The notes beneath the pieces are model-generated. The model saw nothing but the letters and a program-made list of their open reading frames with translations. It had not been told where the DNA came from and searched no databases. From Verrucomicrobia subdivision 3 bacterium UBA7542 (lineage in GTDB: Bacteria; Verrucomicrobiota; Verrucomicrobiia; Limisphaerales; UBA11358), in NCBI GenBank assembly GCA_002479245.1, contig DLMG01000045.1, positions 1 through 18,144 on the forward strand: a stretch of 18,144 nt of DNA. Direction: 5' to 3'. A program made the translations under genes and the position numbers. Positions 6,797 to 13,551 of this stretch are shown here, piece by piece. Each line of letters starts with the position of its first letter. Position 1 is the first letter of the stretch.

Positions 6797-7084
6797 GGCA
6801 GCGTGGCAAATTCAGCGAGTTTTTCCCGGCTCGGCATGGTGGAAGCGAGTGTGCGCCGGAAATGTGGCGGCGGCAAATAATTAGTTGAGGGTTGAAGGTT
6901 GATTCGCGTAAAGCCGCTTGCGCGGCCACGCGACTTTGGGTTGAGGGAAGGCGGCGCGGCAGCTCCGATAAACTCCGTTTCCGCGAGCACGCGACAAAGT
7001 CGGTGTCGCGAGCCGGCACCGCCCTACCAAATGTCAGAGCGCGACTAGAGCATTTCCAGTTATTACGTAGCGCAGGCTTTCCAG

Positions 7085-7122
7085 TCCCGCATTGCGGGAT
7101 TCAGGCGACTTTCCAGTCGCCT
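7085..7122. repeat. Two adjacent hairpin repeats
   Basis: First hairpin 7085-7099: TCCCGC, loop ATT, GCGGGA. Second 7103-7122: AGGCGACT, loop TTCC, AGTCGCCT, an 8-base perfect stem. Just upstream, CAGGCTTTCCAG (around 7074-7084) shares the TTTCCAG of the second unit but has lost its pairing arm, as if it were a recombined relic. Confidence 0.6.
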
Positions 7123-7141
7123 CTTTCGTGAGGATGAAACA

Positions 7142-7185
7142 CGGGACAAGAATGTCCCGCAAACCCGCAGACAAGAATGTCTGCG
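7142..7185. repeat. Tandem pair of hairpins with identical AGAA loops
   Basis: Hairpin 7142-7159 has arms CGGGACA / TGTCCCG and loop AGAA. Hairpin 7166-7185 has arms CGCAGACA / TGTCTGCG and the same loop. The inner ACA/TGT pairs and the loop are identical while the outer stem sequences differ but remain fully complementary, i.e. they covary. No coding frame spans them. Confidence 0.65.
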
Positions 7186-7270
7186 CTACATCAAAGTTGG
7201 AACTGCCCTAGAATCCATTCGTTTGGTTGATTTTGTGGAACCCCTCACCCGGTCCCGCGTTGCGTGACCA

Positions 7271-7297
7271 CCCTCTCCCCGCTCGGGCGGGGCGAGG
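7271..7297. repeat. CCCTCTCCCCGC-type hairpin repeat
   Basis: A GC-rich hairpin (CTCCCCGC, TCGG, GCGGGGCGAG) that matches the stem of the terminator at 2801-2835 in 26 of 27 bases when that copy is read on the minus strand. No T-tract follows here, so it is not a terminator in this place. Confidence 0.6.
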
Positions 7298-7325
7298 GAC
7301 ATGATGAGGGGGAAACGGCCCTGAA

Positions 7326-7353
7326 TTGCAAGCCAGGCTGTTTTGTTCATAAT
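7326..7353 (+). promoter_or_regulatory. Candidate promoter of the response regulator
   Basis: TTGCAA (7326-7331) and CATAAT (7348-7353) are separated by 16 bases, in the AT-rich stretch about 55 bases before the response-regulator ATG. The region is AT-rich overall, so chance matches are likely and the site is tentative. Confidence 0.38.
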
Positions 7354-7408
7354 TAATATTTGTGTTCCAGGGAAATGGGTATAAATTTGTTTATTATACA
7401 AGGATCAG

Positions 7409-7792
7409 ATGCCAACCCCGGGAAATCAAGTGTGGCGGATTTTGGTGGTGGACGACGAACCCGCCGTCGGCGATGCCATCAAGATGATGCTCAAGTTTGA
7501 CGGGCACGAAGTCCAGACTGCCAGTGGCAGCAAAGAAGCTTTATCCTTGCTTGAGCAGGACAAGTTTGACTTGATCATCACGGATTATTCCATGCCGGGA
7601 ATGAAAGGTGACGAACTGGCCGCCGTCATCAAGCAGCGCCTGCCCCATCAGCCAATCATAATGATTTCAGCCTATGCCGAAATGTTGAAGTCTTACGGCA
7701 ATCCGCTGACGGGCGTGGATTTCATGCTCAGCAAACCATTTTTTATGGCAGACCTGCGCGAAGCCGTTACCAGGGTCTTGCCGGGAAGTTGA
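7409..7792 (+). CDS. Single-domain response regulator (CheY-like receiver)
   Basis: A 127-residue protein that consists only of a receiver domain. Acidic pocket Asp15-Asp16, phospho-acceptor Asp59 in 'LIITDYSMPGMKGDEL', Ser87 in 'IIMISAYAE' and Lys109 in 'FMLSKPFF' are all present, so it should be phosphorylated by a histidine kinase. There is no output domain, so it acts by protein contact or as a phosphotransfer intermediate in the cytoplasm. ATG 7409 is preceded by AAGGA four bases upstream of the ATG-proximal CAG, a good ribosome-binding site. It is the only complete plus-strand gene in the window and has no neighbouring kinase, so it is an orphan here. Its partner cannot be named from the sequence. 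Confidence 0.94.
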   Translation: MPTPGNQVWRILVVDDEPAVGDAIKMMLKFDGHEVQTASGSKEALSLLEQDKFDLIITDYSMPGMKGDELAAVIKQRLPHQPIIMISAYAEMLKSYGNPLTGVDFMLSKPFFMADLREAVTRVLPGS

Positions 7793-8059
7793 AGCTCGAA
7801 GCCCAAGCATTCAGCTTGTTCCAGAATGCAGTCCCGCCATGCGGGGCTGATACCAGTTTCAGCATGTAATACCATTTCCCGATAATAATCGGCACATATT
7901 CCAGATGGTAGGGCCGCGCTGCTGAGACTGTCTAAATACATCCTCTCATCGTAGCAGCCGACGTGAGTCGGCTCACTATTCTTGGAATTTCGTATGAGAT
8001 TAGAGCGGAGTTACGTCCGCTGCTACAGTTTTGAGACCGGCGGGACGCCTGTCCTACCA
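7793..8059. repeat. Spacer with four hairpin repeats
   Basis: Between the convergent response regulator and coaE lie: 7833-7845 (CCCGC, CAT, GCGGG); 7956-7973 (AGCCGAC, GTGA, GTCGGCT); 8004-8021 (AGCGGA, GTTACG, TCCGCT); and 8043-8054 (GGAC, GCCT, GTCC). The 7956 unit also occurs, with one changed base, near 1917-1931 in the opposite orientation. No T-tract follows any of them, so terminator function is unproven, though their position between convergent genes would allow it. Confidence 0.55.
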
Positions 8060-8644
8060 TCAAAGCTTTACGAAAATCCGTTCGAGCTGCTGCGCGTGCG
8101 CGTCCAGCGCGCCCTCGGTCCAGACAACGAAGTCGGCGCGGGAAATTTTTTGTTCCACCGGCCATTGCGCGGCCAGGCGCTGCTGGATTTGCTCCGGCGT
8201 CCAGCCCCGCGCGAGCAACCGTTCACGCTGGGTGGCGGCGGAACAGGCGACGCAAATGATTTTGTCAAAATGGGATTCGGCCCGGGTCTCGAAAAGCAGT
8301 GGAATCATCACGACGGCGAGCGCGCGGTTTTCCTTGCGCCACGTTTCGATTTGGGCGAGCCAGCGTTCGCGGATGCGCGGGTGAAGGATGGCTTCGAGTT
8401 TTTCGCGCGCCGGGGCGTCAGAGAAAACGATGCGCGCCAGTTCATCGCGGCGGAGCCGGCCGCCGGGGGCCACGATCTTTTTCCCGAAGGCGGCCTGGAT
8501 TTCGTTCAACGCGGGCTGGCCGGGTTGAACGAGTTGGCGCGCCAGTTCGTCGGTGTCCACCACCTGCGCACCGCGGCTGCGGAGGAATTCGGCAGCGGTG
8601 GATTTGCCCATGCCAATGCCGCCGGTCAGGCCCAATAGCTTCAT
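8060..8644 (-). CDS. coaE: Dephospho-CoA kinase
   Basis: Catalyses the last step of coenzyme A synthesis, ATP-dependent 3'-phosphorylation of dephospho-CoA, in the cytoplasm. The 194 residues match the usual length of about 200. The Walker A loop 'GLTGGIGMGKST' lies at residues 5-16, followed by 'VDTDELARQLVQPG' (substrate-side DxDxxAR-type motif), 'LEAILHPRIRERW' and 'VVMIPLLFE', the standard CoaE order. The frame also allows two GTG codons directly upstream (from 8650), but the ATG at 8644 puts the P-loop at the normal distance from the N-terminus. Neither start has a strong ribosome-binding site. It lies downstream of the GH44 gene on the same strand, across a 250-base spacer, and is probably transcribed separately. 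It is an ordinary housekeeping gene. Confidence 0.97.
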   Translation of the reverse strand: MKLLGLTGGIGMGKSTAAEFLRSRGAQVVDTDELARQLVQPGQPALNEIQAAFGKKIVAPGGRLRRDELARIVFSDAPAREKLEAILHPRIRERWLAQIETWRKENRALAVVMIPLLFETRAESHFDKIICVACSAATQRERLLARGWTPEQIQQRLAAQWPVEQKISRADFVVWTEGALDAHAQQLERIFVKL

Positions 8645-8650
8645 CACCAC

Positions 8651-8895
8651 GATGATAAGGCTGGATTTTTTTTGCGCGACGAGAATTTATCGTCAAGGCG
8701 GGCAGGTTACACGGCCTCCTCGCGTTGCGAAAACCGGCTGAAGCCGTGCCGGGACGCTGGTTATTTGAACGGTGAACGCGCAACGCGATGGTTTTGGCAA
8801 CCATCGCCCTTCCACCGGCGGGAGACACGAAGGCCCGGCGCGGGTTGTGTCGGACTCCCGCTGCCCATTGTTAAAAAAACGGATGGCCCGAAACG
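8651..8895. other. Spacer between coaE and the GH44 gene, two hairpins
   Basis: No gene is seen. Hairpin 8735-8746 pairs CGGCT with AGCCG around a GA loop. Hairpin 8785-8807 pairs GCGATGGTT with AACCATCGC (9 bases, loop TTGGC). On the minus strand a run of seven T residues (8873-8879) follows the GH44 stop by about 16 bases with only a weak stem before it, so it is a poor terminator candidate. Confidence 0.5.
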
Positions 8896-11800
8896 TTACG
8901 GGGACTTGATAAGACCACGGTAAAACATTTTTGCCGCGTTGGTCGTGGCGACCAGATAGGGGAAGGAATTGCTGGAAAGCGTGTTGGTGCTGAAGCCCAC
9001 CCAGTGAACGAGGTCCGTGGAAGATTGAAGAATATAAGTTTGTCCCGCCAGGCCAGCGAGCGAAAACGCCATTTGACCGGCTGAGTTTTTGGTGGGGGGT
9101 TGCAAACTGAAAGGGCCCGCGGCAGGCAAAACATAAAGAGTGATGCTCTGAACCGGAACAATATCGCTGAGAACTCCATTTGTGAATATGATGTTCGCAA
9201 GCTGGCTAATGACGTTGGAGGAGGTTAGTTGCCAACGTTGGACTGTTCCAAAGGCATTGAAGTTGGTGATGTTCAGCATGATCGGCGTTGACTCGTGGAG
9301 GTCCTTGTTGATGACCATGAACGTCATCGCCCCGTCACTGGTTCGCACGGCGCCAAAGATGGACAGGTCGTCGGGGTTGGGCACGACCATAGGAATGCTC
9401 GTGTCACCGAAGGTGGATTTGTTGCCATCATAATTGCGGTACATCTTCATGGCCAGATAGGTAGGCGTGTCCGTGGCGGGTGTCTCCCAGCGCGTCGCCA
9501 AGTCAAGGCCTTGACTTCCAAAAATACCAAGAATATCGGCCTGGGCGGTAGCGCCGTTGATGTAGGGTTCGGCTCCCCAGTTATATTCAGTGATGCCGAT
9601 CTTGGTGCCGGGATAATTGGTCGCCACCCAAATTTTCAGGCGGGGGATGAGCGCGATTTTAGCGTTGATCCAACTGGGATCCGTATAATTGGTGTCCCAG
9701 AACACGCGGGTTGATTGGTTCCGCAACAACTCCGTCGCTGAGTCCACCGCGTTTTCGCTGACGCTGCCTTCCTGCGGATAACAGTGAACGGTTACGTAAT
9801 CCAGCAATCGCTTGTTGCTGTTGGTGGTGGAGTATTGATAGAACTGATTAAGCAACCACGGAATATAATCCCAGCCGCCGTTGGCTTTCCGGTCGGGATA
9901 ATCCGCTGTATTGTAATCATCGTGTTTGCCGGACCATTGCTGGTCGAAACCACTGTAAAGATAGCCACCCCAGCCCCATTCCTCCGGCCCGCAAATCAGC
10001 GCATTGGGATCGTTGGATTTTACCATGCCGGCGTAGGTGAGCATATCAGTCCGGATTTCCGCCATCGCCGGCCCCACCGGATGGACATCCTGATGCGTTG
10101 AAAACCAGATGCTTTCTTCGTTATCCATGAGGTAATAACGTACGCCGCCATTGGTGGACAATCCCCACTGACTTATCAGGTGTTGCACGTAGCCTTGTTG
10201 AAAAACAGAGTTGGTTGAAAAATTGGCGTCGGTGGGATTGTTCCAGGTAATAGGGGTGTTGTTGGTGACGCTGATACCATTGCCAGCATCCGGATTATTG
10301 TATGGCGCGTTGTGGATGTCGCTGTCGGTTTGCAGGCCGTATTTGGCAATGGAATAACTCCAGAGTTTGCTGCGACCAGCACCAAGCTTGGGCATCCAGC
10401 CGATCATGGGAATAGTAATCATCGGCTGGGCCCCGCCATTCTTGCTGTTGGCGACAAAATCGTCCGCCGTCGCGCCGGGGGTGGCGTTCCCATCATCAAT
10501 GCTTTCGAAATACCAGTCGGCCGCGTGATTATGCGCGTTAAGCTGCCAGTTGTAGCGCGTCTCGGCGTTGCCCCCGGAACGATTCATGGTGAAATTCAAA
10601 TCCGCCAGTTGATTCGATGATGCAAACGCCACGCCGTAAATCAAAGGGCTGATTGGGTTCCGGCTTGCCTGCGCATCAACCGTGATGGAAACCGGCGCGT
10701 TGGTGCCAGGCGGGACAGCATAGAACTGCCCCGGGAACTGTCCCTGCAGGAATTGCACAGGCGTCTGATTGGCCGGCGGGGTAAAGCCCAGAATGGCTAC
10801 GGAAAAATAAATTTTCATGCCGGGATCAATTTGAATCATGTTCGCGACGTCCGTGGCATTTGTGGTAAGCCCAGACAGGTCGAGCGTGTTGACATACATG
10901 GCATTGCTGCTCACCCCGGTGCCGTAGAAATGGAAGAGCGGCTCCAACAGAAAAATATTAGTATGAGGATTTTGGGCGGAGAGCACCAGCGTGCCAATCG
11001 GCACATTGTTGGAGATACCGGCCCAGCTTGGCCCGTAGTCGTTCCCGGCCCAGGCATGGGCAATTTCTTCCTTGTCCACGGACGCGATGCTGGTGATGGT
11101 GGAGCCGCGCAAATCCCCGGTCTGCGGCTTGATCCACAAATTGAATCCGTTGTAACAAGTGAAGGAGCATGCCGTGCCGTTGTCGGACAGGTTCGTCGTC
11201 ACGGTGAAATCCAGCGCGCCGTTGGCATAGAGAGCCGCGGAGTTAATCAGCAGCGTGTTGGCGGAGAGCTGAATATCGTTCGCTGAATAGATTGAATTAC
11301 TATAAATGGAATAAGAGGCAAAGGTGGGTCCCGTTATTTCGATTGACCCGGCGGTGGCGGAGAAATCACCCACCGATGTATCGTTAATCCCGTTAACAAT
11401 CTGAAGGTCGAGGCTGTCAATCGTTTGATCGCCAGCATCAATATATCCGCTGTTGACAAATTCCACATAAGGCACTGCGGTGTCGCCTCCAAAATCCGCG
11501 TTGTTCGGAATGGACAGATAACCGTTATTGGTGAAATAGAGAAGGTTCGGCGCGTTGGCACTGGTCCAATTCTGGACCACGCCGGAAAGGTCTATTTCCC
11601 CCAGCAGCGTGAAATTTATCCCATCGAGCAGAAACGAGTTCGCAACCGTCATGTCATCGCTGACGACGATGTTGGTGCTGTGCAGGATCAAATCCTGAAC
11701 CGTCACCGGCACCTGGTCCGAGAGCGAACTCGCATCCACAACCAAGACATAAAAGTCTATTTCGGTGGTATTCGTAACATAGCCGGGGATATCATAATTG

Positions 11801-13536
11801 CTGGCGACGGTATCATAAACATAGTTGGAAATGACCTGGGTCGCAAAGTTGGTCCACTCGGCGCTCCAGGCGACAACATTTCCCTGCAACTGGGGGATGG
11901 ATTGGCTGGCCAAATTGGTAAAATTCAAATTGCCGTTCGTCGAGCCAAGGTTATAGCTCAAGTACTGGCAGCTCACAATAGCGTTGGCGCTGCTAACAAG
12001 ATTACTCGCCTGAATCTTGATATAACCCCCGGCAACCAGGTCCGCTCTGGTGAGGTCCAGATTGTTGGCATTGATGATGATTCGCCCTCCCAAATTCGTC
12101 ACCGCGCTGAACAATTGCTGATCTGAAGACAGATTGTCTATGTAAGCGGCGTAGTCGGCATAATTAGCCGGCACAACGGTGCTGATGAGATTTAGGTTAT
12201 AAAAAACGCCGGCTTGCGGAAATCCAACGCCGGGAGAACCGATGAGGCTATAAAAAAAGTTGTTGGCCGGCAATCCGCTGCCGGGAGAACCGTTGGCAAA
12301 ATAGTTGCCCAAGTCTGTCCGTTCCACATTATAATTAGCCGGACGGTACACCGGCCCGGAGCAAACATAATACGGATCAACAATTTCCGTGCTCACGTTC
12401 AGCCCATAGTTGGTTTGGGATACCAACGTATCCACGAGATAAATCGAGGTGGTTTGCGGTAATAGCGTTATCACATTGGTCGAAGTCGCTGACAAACGCA
12501 CCGCGACCGTCTGGGCGTAGTTGGTCGGACTGGGGCTGGGGGAAAACCTCACCTGTCCGGTTATGCCGGAATTCGTATTGATGTTAAGAAAAACCGCCTG
12601 CCTGATTATTTGGACGGGCAAAATCGCCAAACCTGGATTACCAACCGGCCCAGAACTTTTGTTCGTAAAAACGATATTCGTGACAGTTACCACAATGTTC
12701 GTTGAATCGGAACCCACGGCGGGAGTAAACGGAACAATCTGAGCCGTGATTTTTGCCGATCCACATGCGTCGTTCTCATTATACACAGTCCCATACAGGC
12801 TGGAAGAGCTGGGAAAATCGAAATAATTGCCATTCACCATGAATGAAAACGGACCGCTCATGAATACATTTGTGCCATTCCACAGAGTCGAGCTGTTCAA
12901 GCCCATGTTATTAGTCCCCCAAAACAGACTATAGACCTGCACATCCGGGGTATAATTCGTGGTGCCATTGGGGCTGCCTTGTCCTCGAATGGGCGTGGTT
13001 TCCAGAATGCTGCGAGAAAGCGTCGCGTTTGCGCCGTTCAACACAATCTCGCCATGGGCGCCGGCAATGAGCGTGCCGTTATTGACGATATTCGTGGCGC
13101 CTATCAACAAGTAACTCACCAGAGACGAATTCAGGCTATTGGGCGGATTGGCAATATCACCATCATTCGCCTGAATCGTGCCGCGGCTGCCATTAAAGAA
13201 AATGGCCGACAAATAAGGGCCGCCATAGAATGAATGCGCTATGGTTGAAGATCCAAAATCAAATTCCCAACCCACCGAGCCGGTCATCGTGCCGACATTG
13301 GTGTAGTTAAGCGTATTGGCGGTTTGATAAGGCAAGGGAGCAGTGAAAATATTCCAAGTGCCGGAATTATAAAAGTTTGTCGCGTCCACGTTTGGCGGTG
13401 TTCCGCTAATCGTACCGCTGTTGCTATACAAGGAATCCGTGGCTTTGGCGGCAAAGACGGACAGAACCAAGCCCAGCAGAAACGCCCAGGACCGTCCCCG
13501 CAGACGCCCGGACGATTTGGAAGAATTTGGCTTCAT
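8896..13536 (-). CDS. Secreted GH44 endoglucanase/xyloglucanase with large beta-rich N-terminal region
   Basis: A 1546-residue secreted protein. Signal peptide about 1-32 (basic, then 'WAFLLGLVLSVFAAKA'). Residues about 35-930 are Asn/Gly/Ser/Thr-rich with short recurring strands such as 'NNGTL', 'NSGTW', 'FTNNGYLSIPNN' and 'FVNSGYID', suggesting a beta-helix or similar repeat fold. Residues about 952-1390 form a glycoside hydrolase family 44 domain: 'SPLIYGVAFASSNQ', 'MNRSGGNAETRYNWQL', acid/base Glu1140 in 'YYLMDNEESIW', nucleophile Glu1317 in 'GITEYNWG', then 'AQADILGIFGSQGLDLATRW'. The spacing of 177 residues is close to that in known GH44 enzymes. GH44 members hydrolyse beta-1,4-glucans and often xyloglucan. 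The usual Pro after the acid/base is Glu here. A beta domain (1390-1472) and a C-terminal 'GQTYILQSSTDLVHW ... FYR' domain (1488-1546) follow. It is the third gene of a tight cluster, and its ribosome-binding site overlaps the previous stop. Confidence 0.95.
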   Translation of the reverse strand: MKPNSSKSSGRLRGRSWAFLLGLVLSVFAAKATDSLYSNSGTISGTPPNVDATNFYNSGTWNIFTAPLPYQTANTLNYTNVGTMTGSVGWEFDFGSSTIAHSFYGGPYLSAIFFNGSRGTIQANDGDIANPPNSLNSSLVSYLLIGATNIVNNGTLIAGAHGEIVLNGANATLSRSILETTPIRGQGSPNGTTNYTPDVQVYSLFWGTNNMGLNSSTLWNGTNVFMSGPFSFMVNGNYFDFPSSSSLYGTVYNENDACGSAKITAQIVPFTPAVGSDSTNIVVTVTNIVFTNKSSGPVGNPGLAILPVQIIRQAVFLNINTNSGITGQVRFSPSPSPTNYAQTVAVRLSATSTNVITLLPQTTSIYLVDTLVSQTNYGLNVSTEIVDPYYVCSGPVYRPANYNVERTDLGNYFANGSPGSGLPANNFFYSLIGSPGVGFPQAGVFYNLNLISTVVPANYADYAAYIDNLSSDQQLFSAVTNLGGRIIINANNLDLTRADLVAGGYIKIQASNLVSSANAIVSCQYLSYNLGSTNGNLNFTNLASQSIPQLQGNVVAWSAEWTNFATQVISNYVYDTVASNYDIPGYVTNTTEIDFYVLVVDASSLSDQVPVTVQDLILHSTNIVVSDDMTVANSFLLDGINFTLLGEIDLSGVVQNWTSANAPNLLYFTNNGYLSIPNNADFGGDTAVPYVEFVNSGYIDAGDQTIDSLDLQIVNGINDTSVGDFSATAGSIEITGPTFASYSIYSNSIYSANDIQLSANTLLINSAALYANGALDFTVTTNLSDNGTACSFTCYNGFNLWIKPQTGDLRGSTITSIASVDKEEIAHAWAGNDYGPSWAGISNNVPIGTLVLSAQNPHTNIFLLEPLFHFYGTGVSSNAMYVNTLDLSGLTTNATDVANMIQIDPGMKIYFSVAILGFTPPANQTPVQFLQGQFPGQFYAVPPGTNAPVSITVDAQASRNPISPLIYGVAFASSNQLADLNFTMNRSGGNAETRYNWQLNAHNHAADWYFESIDDGNATPGATADDFVANSKNGGAQPMITIPMIGWMPKLGAGRSKLWSYSIAKYGLQTDSDIHNAPYNNPDAGNGISVTNNTPITWNNPTDANFSTNSVFQQGYVQHLISQWGLSTNGGVRYYLMDNEESIWFSTHQDVHPVGPAMAEIRTDMLTYAGMVKSNDPNALICGPEEWGWGGYLYSGFDQQWSGKHDDYNTADYPDRKANGGWDYIPWLLNQFYQYSTTNSNKRLLDYVTVHCYPQEGSVSENAVDSATELLRNQSTRVFWDTNYTDPSWINAKIALIPRLKIWVATNYPGTKIGITEYNWGAEPYINGATAQADILGIFGSQGLDLATRWETPATDTPTYLAMKMYRNYDGNKSTFGDTSIPMVVPNPDDLSIFGAVRTSDGAMTFMVINKDLHESTPIMLNITNFNAFGTVQRWQLTSSNVISQLANIIFTNGVLSDIVPVQSITLYVLPAAGPFSLQPPTKNSAGQMAFSLAGLAGQTYILQSSTDLVHWVGFSTNTLSSNSFPYLVATTNAAKMFYRGLIKSP

Positions 13537-13546
13537 TTGACAGTTG

Positions 13547-13551
13547 CTCCT
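13547..13551 (-). promoter_or_regulatory. Ribosome-binding site overlapping upstream stop codon
   Basis: AGGAG on the minus strand, 10 bases before the ATG at 13536. Its first two bases are the last two of the TAG stop (13550-13552) of the preceding gene. This is one of the few clear Shine-Dalgarno sites in the window. It fixes the GH44 start and suggests that ribosomes finishing the upstream gene can re-initiate here. Confidence 0.75.

Larger units (their letters stand above)
6797..7408. other. Intergenic region with several short hairpins, no gene
   Basis: A divergent spacer between the restriction-modification gene (leftward) and the response regulator (rightward). I find no convincing coding frame. 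The small minus-strand frames here have arbitrary-looking sequence; one ending at 6793 overlaps the methyltransferase ATG by four bases but looks non-coding. The first 250 bases hold nothing I can name. From 7085 to 7297 lie at least five hairpin repeats, listed separately, and from 7326 a promoter-like site. Confidence 0.7.

Noticed and set aside
5270..6880. Plus-strand open frame of 536 codons
   Set aside because: Antisense to the MmeI-like enzyme; caused by high GC and codon bias. No domain is recognisable.
6793..6990. 65-codon frame whose stop overlaps the restriction enzyme ATG (ATGA)
   Set aside because: The overlap suggests coupling, but the sequence is low quality, has no conserved feature and no ribosome-binding site; a chance frame is more likely.
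7083..7185. CRISPR array
   Set aside because: The repeats are short palindromes with differing sequence and no regular spacers, and no cas genes are present.
7186..7401. 71-codon minus-strand frame upstream of the response regulator
   Set aside because: It crosses a hairpin repeat and the regulator's candidate promoter and has no recognisable protein features.
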